Below are positions 1-8,000 of a stretch of DNA of 14,912 nucleotides, piece after piece. The translations under genes and the position numbers were made by a program. Origin of the DNA: an uncultured Collinsella sp. (lineage in GTDB: Bacteria; Actinomycetota; Coriobacteriia; Coriobacteriales; Coriobacteriaceae). Position 1 is the first letter of the stretch. The number at the start of each line of letters is the position of its first letter. Location: NCBI GenBank assembly GCA_934646865.1, contig CAKUEU010000043.1, positions 1 to 14,912 on the forward strand, in the 5' to 3' direction. Under the pieces are notes generated by a model. That model did no database searches. It was given only the letters and a program-made list of their open reading frames with translations, and was not told the DNA's origin.

Positions 1-23
1 GTTTATGCTCGTCGTATTGCACC

Positions 24-560
24 TTAGATCTCCATGACCTCGGCTTCTTTTTCCTTCAGAAGCTCCTCGACCTTGGCGACATACTCATCGGTGTGCTTCT
101 GGACCTTGGCCTGCTCGCGACGGACATCGTCCTCGGTGAGCTCCTCATCGCGCTCGAGCTTGTTGTTGAAGTCGCGACGGATGTTACGGATAGACACCTT
201 GGCCTGCTCGGCGTACTCGCGGCACTCCTTGACGAGCTCGCGACGGCGCTCCTCAGTGGGGGCCGGGAACGGCAGACGAACGACGGTGCCATCGGAGTTG
301 GGTGTAATGCCCAGATCGGAAGCGCCGATGGCCTTGACGATAGCGTTGATGAGCGCCTTGTCCCACGGCTCGATGAGCAGCATGTGAGCCTCGGGGGTCT
401 TGACGGCGGCAACCTGCGTGACCGGCGTGGGAACACCGTAATAATCAACGGTGATGTCGGACAGAATGTTGGCGTTGGCGCGACCGGTACGGACCTTGGA
501 GAAGTTATGCTTGAGGGACTCGAGCGACTTGTCCATATGGGCGGTGATGTTCTCTGCCAT
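24..560 (-). CDS. frr: Ribosome recycling factor (RRF)
   Basis: RRF splits the post-termination ribosome together with EF-G so that subunits and mRNA can be reused; it acts in the cytoplasm. The 178-aa product is close to the usual 185 aa. It shows the family features: an N-terminal helix with KVRTGRAN (about residues 22-29), the YYGVPTPVTQVA segment of the beta domain (about 40-51), and the C-terminal helical bundle with VRLPFPAPTEERRRELVK and SIRNIRRD. The ATG at 560 has a strong AGGAGG upstream and starts 2 nt after the pyrH stop (TAA-gc-ATG), so the two genes are cotranscribed and probably translationally coupled. The order rpsB-tsf-pyrH-frr is conserved in many bacteria. Stop is TAA. The 23 bases beyond it reach the window edge and show no feature. 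Identification is secure. Confidence 0.98.
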   Translation of the reverse strand: MAENITAHMDKSLESLKHNFSKVRTGRANANILSDITVDYYGVPTPVTQVAAVKTPEAHMLLIEPWDKALINAIVKAIGASDLGITPNSDGTVVRLPFPAPTEERRRELVKECREYAEQAKVSIRNIRRDFNNKLERDEELTEDDVRREQAKVQKHTDEYVAKVEELLKEKEAEVMEI

Positions 561-562
561 GC

Positions 563-1285
563 TTAATCCTCCTGATAGACGAGCGTGCCGACGGGCTCAC
601 CCGCGAGCGCGCGTTTGACGGTGTCCTCGCCATCGATGTTGAGGACCAAAATAGGCATACGGTTATCCTGGCACAGGGCCGTAGCCGTGGAATCCATAAC
701 CTGCAGGCCGCGAACGAGAACCTCGTGATAGGTAATCTTGTCAAAACGGACGGCATCGGCACACTTGACGGGATCCTTGTCGTAGATGCCGTCAACCTTG
801 GTGGCTTTAATCAGAATCTCGGCGCCGATCTCGCACGCACGAAGAGCCGCGGCGGTGTCGGTCGTAAAGTACGGATTGCCCGAACCGGCGGCAAAAATAA
901 CGACATTGCCCTTGGAAAGATGGTTGATGGCGCGACGACGAATATAGGGCTCGCAGATCTCGTTCATCTGGATAGCGCTCATCACGCGGCAGGGAACATC
1001 GTTATGCTCGAAGGCATCCTGCAGGGCGAGCGCGTTCATAACGGTCGCGAGCATGCCCATGTAGTCGGCCTGAGCACGCTCCATGCCACCGGCAGCGCCG
1101 GCCATGCCGCGGAAAATATTGCCGCCGCCGACAACGACGCCGACCTCATGGCCAACGGCGAGCAGCTCCTTGACCTGCTTGGCAAGATGGTCGGTAACCT
1201 TGGGGTCGATGCCATATTGGCCGTCGCCCATCAGTGCTTCGCCGGAAAGCTTAAGAAGCACGCGTTTATATCGGATGTCGGACAA
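563..1285 (-). CDS. pyrH: UMP kinase
   Basis: UMP kinase phosphorylates UMP to UDP with ATP, a step in de novo pyrimidine nucleotide synthesis. The bacterial enzyme is a hexamer of the amino-acid-kinase fold, typically regulated by GTP and UTP. The 240-aa product has the N-terminal [12 protein letters not shown] strand/loop (8-19), the phosphate-binding GGGNIFRG (53-60), the UMP-site region [18 protein letters not shown] (133-150) and the nucleotide-site segment [10 protein letters not shown] (163-172). The start is TTG at 1285: AAAGGAGG lies 6 nt upstream and the protein then begins at the usual place. It lies downstream of the tsf terminator and just upstream of frr. The 117-bp gap before it must hold its promoter if terminator read-through is not used, but I see no convincing -35/-10 pair there. 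Confidence 0.97.
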   Translation of the reverse strand: MSDIRYKRVLLKLSGEALMGDGQYGIDPKVTDHLAKQVKELLAVGHEVGVVVGGGNIFRGMAGAAGGMERAQADYMGMLATVMNALALQDAFEHNDVPCRVMSAIQMNEICEPYIRRRAINHLSKGNVVIFAAGSGNPYFTTDTAAALRACEIGAEILIKATKVDGIYDKDPVKCADAVRFDKITYHEVLVRGLQVMDSTATALCQDNRMPILVLNIDGEDTVKRALAGEPVGTLVYQED

Positions 1286-1344
1286 AGCGATCCTCCTTTA
1301 ATTAGACTCTCAATATGATAACAAAGGCTTAACGGGGAGCCATG

Positions 1345-1379
1345 AAAAAGCAGGCTGTGAGTAAAACCCACAGCCTGCT
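1345..1379 (-). terminator. Intrinsic terminator of rpsB-tsf
   Basis: An 11-bp perfect stem (arms 1349-1359 and 1369-1379, AGCAGGCTGTG type) closes a 9-nt loop. On the minus strand it is followed by a run of five T (1345-1349 on the other strand, the first pairing in the stem). It begins 24 bp after the tsf stop, separating rpsB-tsf from pyrH-frr. Confidence 0.9.
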
Positions 1380-1402
1380 CATTACCAGCTACAAGAGCTT
1401 AT

Positions 1403-2272
1403 TTACTCGCCACGGACCAGACGGTCAAAGGCAACGACGGTAATGGTGTCGCCGAGCTCCTTGGAGACCTGCTCAGCGTACTTCTTGATGGTGAGGGAGC
1501 TGTCCTTGATGAACTCCTGCTCGGTGAGCACGGACTGCTTGTAGAACTTCTCCAGACGGCCAACAGCCATCTTCTCCTGGATGGCCTCGGGCTTGCCAGA
1601 CTCGGCAGCCTGAGCCATGTAGATCTGCTTCTCGTGCTCGACGGTCTCGGCCGGAACCTGCTCGCGGGTAGCGCAGATCGGGGCGACGGCGGCAACCTGA
1701 AGGGCAACGTCGTGAGCGAAGGTCTTGAAGGACTCGGCCTGAGCGGTCTCGGCCTTCTCGAAAGCGAACTCGACGAGGACGCCGATCTTACCACCCATGT
1801 GGATGTAAGAAGCGAGAGCGCCGTTCTCGGCCTTGCGGGCGGCGAAACGAGCGATCTTCATGTTCTCGCCCATGATGTGAATCATCTCGGTGAGCTCGGA
1901 GGAAACGGTCTCCTCGCCCATCGGCTTCTCGAGCAGAGCGTCGACGTCAGCCGGCTCGGTGGTGGCGACAACCTCAGCGACCTTGGAAGCAAAGCCGGTG
2001 AACTTGGCGTTGGAGCCGACGAAGTCGGTCTCGCAGGAGAGCTCGAGCAGAGCGCCGGACTTGCCATCCTCGGAGACGAACGCGGCGACAGCGCCCTCGT
2101 TGGTCTCACGACCAGCCTTCTTGGCAGCCTTGGCAAGGCCGTTCTTGCGCAGAACGTCGACAGCGGCGTCCATGTCGCCGTCAGCCTCGACGAGAGCCTT
2201 CTTGCACTCCATCATCGGGGAGTCGGTCATCTCGCGGAGCTGCTTGACCATAGCGGCGGTAATCTGGGCCAT
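1403..2272 (-). CDS. tsf: Elongation factor Ts
   Basis: EF-Ts is the guanine-nucleotide exchange factor that recycles EF-Tu-GDP to EF-Tu-GTP during elongation. The 289-aa product has the N-terminal UBA-like domain (ITAAMVKQLREMT, then MMECKKAL and GDMDAAVDVLRKNG, about residues 4-45) and the core signature around CETDFVGSNAKF, where TDFV is the EF-Tu contact motif. Two core subdomains follow. The start is ATG at 2272, with AAAGGA 6 nt upstream. An in-frame TTG at 2287 overlaps that ribosome binding site and is not the start. The gene follows rpsB by 45 bp and ends before a strong terminator. MTDSPMM replaces the commoner MTGAGMM in the UBA region, a lineage variant rather than a defect. Confidence 0.98.
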   Translation of the reverse strand: MAQITAAMVKQLREMTDSPMMECKKALVEADGDMDAAVDVLRKNGLAKAAKKAGRETNEGAVAAFVSEDGKSGALLELSCETDFVGSNAKFTGFASKVAEVVATTEPADVDALLEKPMGEETVSSELTEMIHIMGENMKIARFAARKAENGALASYIHMGGKIGVLVEFAFEKAETAQAESFKTFAHDVALQVAAVAPICATREQVPAETVEHEKQIYMAQAAESGKPEAIQEKMAVGRLEKFYKQSVLTEQEFIKDSSLTIKKYAEQVSKELGDTITVVAFDRLVRGE

Positions 2273-2317
2273 TGTGGTTCCTTTCAAAGAGATGAAAAAG
2301 AATGAACTAAGACTGAT

Positions 2318-3046
2318 TTACTCGGCCTTGGGCTCAGCGGCCATCTCGGCCTCGGAGACCTGCTCCTTGCCGGAGCCGGCGAGGCAAGCGTCAGCCATGA
2401 GCTCGCACATAAGGGTGACGGCGGAGATGGCGTCATCGTTGCAGGGGATGCCGTACTCGACCTCGTCGGGATCGGAGTTGGTGTCGATCAGAGCGACGAC
2501 GGGGATGTTCAGGCGCTGGGCCTCCTTGATGGCGTTCTCCTCGCGCTTGGTGTCGATGACGAAGAGAGCCTGGGGCAGACCCTTCATATCGCGGGCGCCA
2601 CCGAGGTTGGTCTGGAGCTTGGTGAGCTCCTTGCCCAAAACGGCCTGCTCCTTCTTGGGCAGAACAGCCATGCGGCCGTCCTCGACCATGGCCTCGAGCT
2701 CCTCCATGCGGTTGATGCGGGAGCGGATGGTCACGAAGTTGGTCAGCATACCGCCAAGCCAACGCTGGTTGATGTAGGGCATGTTGGCGCGCTCAGCAGC
2801 GTTCTTGACGGCCTCCTGAGCCTGCTTCTTGGTGCCGACGAACAGCACGTTGCCACCCTTGGCGACGTTCTTGACGAAGGTGTAGGCCTGGTCGGCGTCA
2901 AGGATGGTCTGCTTGAGGTCGAGGATGTAGATGCCGTTGCGCTCACCGAAGATGAACGGCTTCATCTTGGGGTTCCAGCGACGGGTCTGGTGACCGAAGT
3001 GGCAGCCGGCCTCGAGCAGGGTGCGGATATTAATCTTGGTAGCCAT
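2318..3046 (-). CDS. rpsB: 30S ribosomal protein S2
   Basis: S2 is a late-assembling protein of the small subunit, located on the solvent side between head and body. The 242-aa product is of normal bacterial length. It shows the family landmarks: [19 protein letters not shown] near the N-terminus, [14 protein letters not shown], the coiled-coil hairpin region, [16 protein letters not shown], and [16 protein letters not shown] with [14 protein letters not shown] near the C-terminus. ATG at 3046 has AGGAGG 6 nt upstream. It is the first gene of rpsB-tsf and is preceded by a strong promoter and a structured leader of about 135 nt, which would suit autogenous control by S2. No oddity is seen in the protein. 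Confidence 0.98.
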   Translation of the reverse strand: MATKINIRTLLEAGCHFGHQTRRWNPKMKPFIFGERNGIYILDLKQTILDADQAYTFVKNVAKGGNVLFVGTKKQAQEAVKNAAERANMPYINQRWLGGMLTNFVTIRSRINRMEELEAMVEDGRMAVLPKKEQAVLGKELTKLQTNLGGARDMKGLPQALFVIDTKREENAIKEAQRLNIPVVALIDTNSDPDEVEYGIPCNDDAISAVTLMCELMADACLAGSGKEQVSEAEMAAEPKAE

Positions 3047-3181
3047 GTTAAACCTCCTGTGGTTTGCCTCCGCGCGGGGTCATCCTCCAAAACCAACCCG
3101 GACATGTGCTACCAAAGCCCGGGCACCACGGTATGAAGTAGCCGCGCGTGCGTGATAAAAACCTGTTGCCGTGAAGCAACC
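3047..3181 (-). promoter_or_regulatory. Structured 5' leader of rpsB
   Basis: Between the predicted transcription start (about 3181) and the rpsB ATG lies a leader of about 135 nt able to fold. CGCGCGG (3142-3148) can pair with CCGCGCG (3071-3077) as a closing stem. Inside it are a CCCGG/CCGGG pair (3119-3123 with 3097-3101) and a GCTAC/GTAGC pair. A small GTTGC/GCAAC hairpin precedes them, near the 5' end. Ribosomal-protein leaders that bind S2 are known in other bacteria; that this one does so is inference. Confidence 0.4.
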
Positions 3182-3187
3182 CGATGA

Positions 3188-3216
3188 ATGATAGCAGGAT
3201 TGCCTCTTCCTGCCAA
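3188..3216 (-). promoter_or_regulatory. Promoter of rpsB-tsf
   Basis: On the minus strand TTGGCA (3211-3216) and TATCAT (3188-3193) are separated by 17 bp, and the -10 is extended (TGC before TATCAT). This is close to the housekeeping sigma consensus. It lies 142 bp upstream of the rpsB start and just beyond the xerC stop. Confidence 0.75.
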
Positions 3217-3224
3217 CCCGCAAT

Positions 3225-3250
3225 CAAAACCACACACCTTGGCGGTTTTG
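3225..3250 (-). other. Weak hairpin between xerC and the rpsB promoter
   Basis: CAAAACC and GGTTTTG (3244-3250 and 3225-3231) form a 7-bp stem with a 12-nt loop, 25 bp after the xerC stop. No T-run follows, so it is at best a weak terminator or an RNA 3'-end stabiliser. A CGGTTTTGC motif occurs twice 10 bp apart here (3243-3251 and 3253-3261). Confidence 0.25.
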
Positions 3251-3275
3251 CACGGTTTTGCGCGGAAAGCCATAT

Positions 3276-4196
3276 CTACTCGCCACGGGGATGGGCCTGG
3301 GCCACGGCGTTCTTGAGCCGATCGGGCGTGAGATGTGTATAGATCTGCGTCGTGGACAGGCTCGCGTGGCCCAGCAGTTCCTGCACCGAACGCAGATCCG
3401 CGCCACCCTCGAGCAGATCGGTCGCAAACGTATGGCGCATCGCATGCGGGGCAATGTCAGCCGGAATGCCGGCAAGCGTCGCCAGCATATGAAAGCGCCG
3501 CCTGAGCATAGCAGCACTCATGCGGTTGCCCCGCGCCGAGATAAACAACGGATGCGGGCCATTTGCGGCATCGCGACGCTTTGCCTGGGCGAGCAGTGCC
3601 GGCCTCCCCTCCTCGATATAGGTTCGGGTCGCCTCGAGAGCGCGGCGATACAGCGGCACGATGCGCTCCTTGCTGCCCTTGCCCCATAGCCGCAGCGTGC
3701 GCTCGGACCATGCAATGGACTCCACATTGAGCGCCGCGAGCTCCGAGATGCGTGCTCCAGAGGCATAGAGCAGCTCGAGCATCGCCGCATCGCGCAATCC
3801 CGCGGGCGTCGCGGTGTCGGGGGCACGGAGCAGCTCCTCGACCTGCTGGGTCGTCAGTACCCCGGGCAAGTCACGCGGGAGTTTGGGCGAGGAGATCGCC
3901 GAGACCGCATCGCCCTCAACGATCCCTTCGGTGGCCATCCACCGATAGAGCGAACGAATAGCAGACAGGTGCGCGGCAATCGTGCGCGGCGCCACCTTCT
4001 CACGCGAGAGCTCGGCGAGATAGGTTCGAACGGTGCGCACGTCGGCCGCACGCGCATCGGTGCCCGTACGCTCGCACCAAGCCGCAAAACGTTCCAGGCG
4101 CGAGCTATAGGCGGCAACCGTGTTGGGAGACAGACCCTCGACGCGCGCGATATAGGCGATAAATGAGTCGATGGTATCGTACAGGTCAAAAGTTAT
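3276..4196 (-). CDS. xerC: Tyrosine recombinase XerC/XerD-type, near-cognate ATA start
   Basis: This Xer recombinase should resolve chromosome dimers at dif. From 4196 the product is 306 aa, the normal length. The N-terminal SAM-like core-binding domain (DSFIAYIARVEGLSPNTVAAY, residues 10-30) is followed by the catalytic domain: Arg149 (SGARISEL), the GKGSKERIVPL strand, HAMRHTFAT (His251, Arg254), His277 (LLGHASLS) and nucleophile Tyr286, all present. No in-frame ATG, GTG or TTG lies between the trmFO 3' end and the GTG at 4040, which would remove 52 residues of the DNA-clamping domain. GGAGG at 4206-4210 sits 9 nt before an ATA at 4196, exactly where an ATGA overlap with trmFO would be expected; ATA (or CTG at 4184) is therefore my start. 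XerC rather than XerD is chosen from context, next to trmFO and dprA as in Bacillus codV. Confidence 0.88.
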   Translation of the reverse strand: MTFDLYDTIDSFIAYIARVEGLSPNTVAAYSSRLERFAAWCERTGTDARAADVRTVRTYLAELSREKVAPRTIAAHLSAIRSLYRWMATEGIVEGDAVSAISSPKLPRDLPGVLTTQQVEELLRAPDTATPAGLRDAAMLELLYASGARISELAALNVESIAWSERTLRLWGKGSKERIVPLYRRALEATRTYIEEGRPALLAQAKRRDAANGPHPLFISARGNRMSAAMLRRRFHMLATLAGIPADIAPHAMRHTFATDLLEGGADLRSVQELLGHASLSTTQIYTHLTPDRLKNAVAQAHPRGE

Positions 4197-5530
4197 GAAC
4201 GGTCGCCTCCAAACAGGTCGGAACGCGTTGCCAAGTAGGCATCGAGAGCCTCGAGGGCGCGGTCCGCATAGGCCTGGTAACGGTCGCGTTTGCTACGGCG
4301 CTTGCCATCCTCGAGCGGCGGCACCAGGCCAAAGTTGACATGCATGGGCTGGTAGCCCACCGTGGCGGGATCGGTCGCATAGCCCACGAGCGCACCCAGG
4401 GCGCCCACGCGAGGCAGCTCGACAGGATCCGCCCCGACAGCCTCGGCATAGGTGTTGACCGCAGCGAGCAGACCGGTCGCAACCGCTTCCATGTACCCCT
4501 CGGTGCCGGTAATCTGGCCGGCCAGGCGCACGCTCGTACCGGGCACGGCAAAGGTCCCGTCGAGCACGTGCGGCGCATCGACAAAGGTATTGCGATGCAT
4601 GACGCCATAGCGGAAGAACTCGGCATTCTCCAGGCCGGGAACCATATGGAACACGCGCTTTTGCTCGCCAAAGGTCAGATTGGTCTGGAAACCCACCAAG
4701 TTATAGGCGGTCTTCTCCTTGTTCTCGGCGCGCAGCTGAATCGCCGCCCAAGGACGACGGCCGGTTCGCGGGTCGGTGAGTCCGACGGGCTTCATGGCGC
4801 CAAAACGGATGGCATCCTTGCCGGTGCGCGCAACCTCCTCGGCAGGCTGACAGGCCTGGAACAGGTCTCCGCCCTCAAAGTCCTTGAGCACCACGCGGTC
4901 TGCCGTGGTGAGCGCCTCGATAAAGGCCTCGTACTCCTCCTTGTTGAGCGGGGCGTTAAGATAATCGCCACTCCCCTGCTCCTCATAGCGCGACTGCGAG
5001 AACAGCACGTCCATGTCGAGCGTGGAGGCATCGACAATCGGGGCCGCCGCGTCAAAGAACGCCAGGGCATCGCCACCGACAAGCTTCATGACTTCCTCGC
5101 TCAACGCCGGCGAGCACAGCGGTCCCGCGGCAATGACAACATGGCCCTCGGGAATCTGCGTGACCTCGCCGTGCACAACCTCGATGTTGGGGCGTGCGGC
5201 AACCTCGGCCTCGACAAGCTCGGAAAACTTGACACGGTCGACCGCCAGGGCGCCGCCGGCGGGAACGGCCGCGCGATGGGCGCAATCGAGCAGAACCGAG
5301 CCCATGCGCTCGAGCTCGGCCTTGAGCAAGCCCGCCGCAGAATCCGGACGGGTCGACTTAAACGAGTTGGAACAGACGAGCTCGGCCAGATGATCGGTAT
5401 GGTGAGCCGGGGAGCTCACCTGGGGACGCATCTCGCACAGCTTTACGGCAAACCCGCGATCTGCCAGCTGGATCGCGCATTCCGAACCCGCCAGACCGCC
5501 ACCGATAACCGTCACCTGATCGAACTGCAT
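4193..5530 (-). CDS. trmFO: tRNA m5U54 methyltransferase TrmFO (folate/FAD-dependent)
   Basis: TrmFO makes 5-methyluridine at position 54 of the T-loop of tRNAs, using 5,10-methylenetetrahydrofolate and reduced FAD. The 445-aa product has the FAD-binding Rossmann motif VTVIGGGLAGSE (6-17), the HHTDHLAELVCSNSFKS block with Cys53, Cys227 in FQACQPAEEVARTG, FGAMKPVGL, and the C-terminal NFGLVPPLEDG and KRDRYQAYADRALEAL. Cys53 and Cys227 correspond in position to the two cysteines reported as important in the Bacillus enzyme (53 and 226). ATG at 5530 has AAAGG upstream at good spacing; an in-frame TTG at 5536 is too close to that site. It starts 14 bp after dprA and overlaps the xerC start. In Bacillus, topA lies between dprA and trmFO; here it is absent. 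Confidence 0.96.
   Translation of the reverse strand: MQFDQVTVIGGGLAGSECAIQLADRGFAVKLCEMRPQVSSPAHHTDHLAELVCSNSFKSTRPDSAAGLLKAELERMGSVLLDCAHRAAVPAGGALAVDRVKFSELVEAEVAARPNIEVVHGEVTQIPEGHVVIAAGPLCSPALSEEVMKLVGGDALAFFDAAAPIVDASTLDMDVLFSQSRYEEQGSGDYLNAPLNKEEYEAFIEALTTADRVVLKDFEGGDLFQACQPAEEVARTGKDAIRFGAMKPVGLTDPRTGRRPWAAIQLRAENKEKTAYNLVGFQTNLTFGEQKRVFHMVPGLENAEFFRYGVMHRNTFVDAPHVLDGTFAVPGTSVRLAGQITGTEGYMEAVATGLLAAVNTYAEAVGADPVELPRVGALGALVGYATDPATVGYQPMHVNFGLVPPLEDGKRRSKRDRYQAYADRALEALDAYLATRSDLFGGDRS
4206..4210 (-). promoter_or_regulatory. Ribosome binding site of xerC
   Basis: GGAGG inside the last codons of trmFO, 9 nt before ATA at 4196. It decides the start: it points to the ATA overlapping the trmFO TAA (ATAA) and not to the GTG at 4040, which is far downstream. 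Confidence 0.6.
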
Positions 5531-5544
5531 CTGCAAACACCTTT

Positions 5545-6480
5545 CTAATTGACACGTTTTCCATTGTGACCGAAGGGTGTCTGAGCGTGAAGGGCAAACT
5601 TTGAGGGCGCATACCTTCCATCCATCATCCGCTCGATAAGTCCCTCGAGCTCGAGCGAACCCAAGAGCTTAAGCACGCCGACGGCATCGAGCGAGACAAG
5701 TGCCGCGATGTCGTCCACCTTGAGCGGCGAGGCGATGAGCGCATGCATCACGGCCTGCTGCGTAGGGTCAAGATCCGCGATGCCGGGTGCATCAGGACGC
5801 GAGTAACGCAGGGTGCCGTAGATGCGCGAGATGGCCATCTCGATGGATTCCTCGTCGATAATGCAGCAGGCCCCGTTAGCGATGAGATAGTTGGTCCCGC
5901 GCGACTCGGGCGATAGGATGGACCCCGGCACCGCAAGCAGCTCACGTCCCAGGTCCATGGCTGCCTCGGCCGTTGAAAATGTACCCGAGGGCATGCCGGC
6001 CTCAGACACAAAGAGTGCCTGCGACAGGGCCGCGATCACGCGGTTGCGACGCGGGAAGGCAAACTTGCGCGGGCCCATACCCCATGGCGAGATCGACACG
6101 ACCGCGCCGCCCGTATCGAGCGTACGCGTGATGAGGCCGGCACTTGAGCGCGGATAGACCACATCGGCGCCCGTCCCCAGCACCACGACGTGCTTGCCGC
6201 CGGCGTTGACCGCAGCCCAACCCGATGCCTGGTCGCAACCGACCGCGCCACCCGAGACCACCGTGACGCCCGCCTCAACCGCCACCTTGGCAGCAAGTTC
6301 CGCGACGGCAAGGCCATACGGAGATGCCTTGCGCGCGCCGATGATGGAGAGCGCAGGCGTCGAAAGCACCTCGGGGTTGCCGCGCACATAGAGCGTCTGG
6401 GGTACATCAGAAAGCTCCAAAACAGTCTCGGGATACAACGCATCACCTGGATGCAGCTCGAAGGTCCCCTCGGTCATCAT
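5545..6480 (-). CDS. dprA: DNA-processing protein DprA, short form with winged helix
   Basis: DprA protects incoming single-stranded DNA in natural transformation and loads RecA on it. The 311-aa product has the Rossmann-like DprA/Smf domain, with IGARKASPYG (47-56), SGGAVGCDQASG (76-87), VLGTGADVVYP (100-110), FAFPRRNRVIAALS (140-153), SGTFSTAEAAMDLGRELLAVPGS (165-187) and GTNYLIANGA (195-204). A C-terminal winged-helix-like domain follows (about 236-293). The usual N-terminal helical (SAM/HhH) region is missing: the protein begins just before LYPETVLEL/LYVRG. SGGAVGCD departs from the common SGxARGID. ATG at 6480 is preceded by GAAGGAGGG and overlaps the comM stop; a second ATG at 6477 is equally possible. 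Function as a true competence factor is probable but not proven by sequence. Confidence 0.93.
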   Translation of the reverse strand: MMTEGTFELHPGDALYPETVLELSDVPQTLYVRGNPEVLSTPALSIIGARKASPYGLAVAELAAKVAVEAGVTVVSGGAVGCDQASGWAAVNAGGKHVVVLGTGADVVYPRSSAGLITRTLDTGGAVVSISPWGMGPRKFAFPRRNRVIAALSQALFVSEAGMPSGTFSTAEAAMDLGRELLAVPGSILSPESRGTNYLIANGACCIIDEESIEMAISRIYGTLRYSRPDAPGIADLDPTQQAVMHALIASPLKVDDIAALVSLDAVGVLKLLGSLELEGLIERMMDGRYAPSKFALHAQTPFGHNGKRVN

Positions 6481-8000
6481 TGGTCCCTCCTTCCCTGGTA
6501 CATCGCCGCCTCGAGCACGTGGTCCTGCGTCACTTGCTCGCTCTCGGCGACATCTGCGATCGTGCGCGCGATACGCACCAGGCGCACGATGCCGCGGCCC
6601 GTGAGATGCGTGCGCTTCGACAGGCCGAGCACACACTTCTCCGCCGCATCATCGAGCTCAAAGGTCGAAACGACGCCGTCAATGGACCGCGTCTCATCAT
6701 CCTCGGCCTCGGCATCCGCATCGTCCATACGGGATTCGCGCCAAGCGCGAAAAGCGCGACCGCGCACAACGTAGTCACGCAACTCGGCAGACGACATACC
6801 CTCCGCACCCTCGATAATCACTTGGGGGTCGGGACGGGTCACATCGATCATCATGTCGATACGGTCGGCCAAAGGACCGCGCAGTTTAGACCGATAACGC
6901 TCGACCATCGCCGCCGAGCAGCGACACGGCACCTCACGATCGCCCAAAAAGCCGCAGGGGCAGGGATTGCTCGCAGCCAGCAGCTGAAAGCGCGACGGGA
7001 AGGTAAAGGCCCCGTCGACGCGTACGATCCTCACATAACCGCGTTCGATAGGCTGACGCAGCGTCTGCAGCACACCCGTGGGAAACTCGGCAAGCTCGTC
7101 CAAAAAGAGCACGCCGCCATGAGCAAGGCTGATCTCACCCGGGTGCACCGGGCGCCCACCGCCGATAAGGCCCGCGGTCGAAATGCTGTGGTGTGGGCTG
7201 CGGAACGGCCGATGCCCCGCCAGTAGCCCATCGATGTTTTCGCCCAGCACCGAATGGATGCACAGCGCCTCCTGCTGGTCCTCAACGGAAAGCTCGGGCA
7301 GGATGCCGGTCATACGACGGGCGAGCATCGTCTTGCCCGATCCCGGGGACCCGATCATAAGCAAACCGAGCTCACCTGCCGCCGCAAGCGCCATGCCGCG
7401 TTTAGCGACTTCCTGCCCCAGCACGTCGGCATAGTCGAGTTCGGGCTCAAAAGTAGCCTCAACACCCTCGGAATCCAGATAATGCCGCGCGGCATCGTCC
7501 ATACCGTGGGCAAGTTGCGAGAGATGATCGATAAAGCCACAGTCCACGCCCGCGAGCGGCACATGCTGATCTGACCTGCCCGCGATAAAGGAAAGCCCCA
7601 TATCGCGCGCGAGCAGCTGGAACGCCACCTCACCCTTGACGGGCAACACCGTACCGTCCAGACCAAGTTCGCCCGCGATAAGGCAACGATCAAGGTTGTC
7701 GCGGGGAATCTGGCCATCGGCCGCCAGCACCGCGATGGCGATGGGCAGATCAAAGCCGCTACCGGTCTTGCGAATATCGCCGGGCGCCAGATTGACCGTA
7801 ATGCCCGACCGAGGAATCTCGAAGCCTGCCGAGCGCATGGCACAGCGAATACGCCCGCGCGATTCCATCACCTCCATACTCGGGATACCGAGCATCTGAA
7901 TGCCCGGGATGCCACCGGCAAGCGAAACCTCGACGGTTACGGGAATCGCCTCGACGCCGCGGATACAGGCTGCGTGAACGGCAAAGGTATCGAACGCCAT
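6477..8000 (-). CDS. comM: ComM/YifB-family AAA+ ATPase (Mg-chelatase-like)
   Basis: ComM is a hexameric AAA+ helicase that promotes branch migration when transformed DNA is integrated. The 507-aa product has an N-terminal Lon-protease-like fold (AVHAACIRGVEAIPVTVEV; ESRGRIRCAMRSAGF; NLAPGDIRKTGSGFDLPIA), then the AAA+ module. That module contains Walker A GSPGSGKT (217-224), RPFRSPHHSISTAGLIGGG (264-282), Walker B VLFLDEL (297-303), a four-cysteine cluster (C347, C349, C359, C361) and the C-terminal lid domain with SKRTHLTGRGIVRLVRIARTIAD. ATG at 8000 overlaps the yraN stop (TGATG); an in-frame TTG at 8015 has poorer support. The stop overlaps the dprA start. An acidic stretch (about residues 424-437, rich in D and E) sits where the family has a less charged linker. 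Confidence 0.95.
   Translation of the reverse strand: MAFDTFAVHAACIRGVEAIPVTVEVSLAGGIPGIQMLGIPSMEVMESRGRIRCAMRSAGFEIPRSGITVNLAPGDIRKTGSGFDLPIAIAVLAADGQIPRDNLDRCLIAGELGLDGTVLPVKGEVAFQLLARDMGLSFIAGRSDQHVPLAGVDCGFIDHLSQLAHGMDDAARHYLDSEGVEATFEPELDYADVLGQEVAKRGMALAAAGELGLLMIGSPGSGKTMLARRMTGILPELSVEDQQEALCIHSVLGENIDGLLAGHRPFRSPHHSISTAGLIGGGRPVHPGEISLAHGGVLFLDELAEFPTGVLQTLRQPIERGYVRIVRVDGAFTFPSRFQLLAASNPCPCGFLGDREVPCRCSAAMVERYRSKLRGPLADRIDMMIDVTRPDPQVIIEGAEGMSSAELRDYVVRGRAFRAWRESRMDDADAEAEDDETRSIDGVVSTFELDDAAEKCVLGLSKRTHLTGRGIVRLVRIARTIADVAESEQVTQDHVLEAAMYQGRRDQ

Noticed and set aside
1286..1344. Promoter of pyrH-frr
   Set aside because: TATCAT and TCTAAT occur, but neither has a -35 at acceptable spacing, so no promoter is listed.
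3854..4189. An alternative xerC start at TTG 4189
   Set aside because: It is in a different frame; its translation lacks the Xer core-binding motifs that appear in the frame from 4196.
4340..5548. A 402-codon plus-strand frame antisense to trmFO
   Set aside because: The composition follows the complement of trmFO codons and no domain is recognisable.
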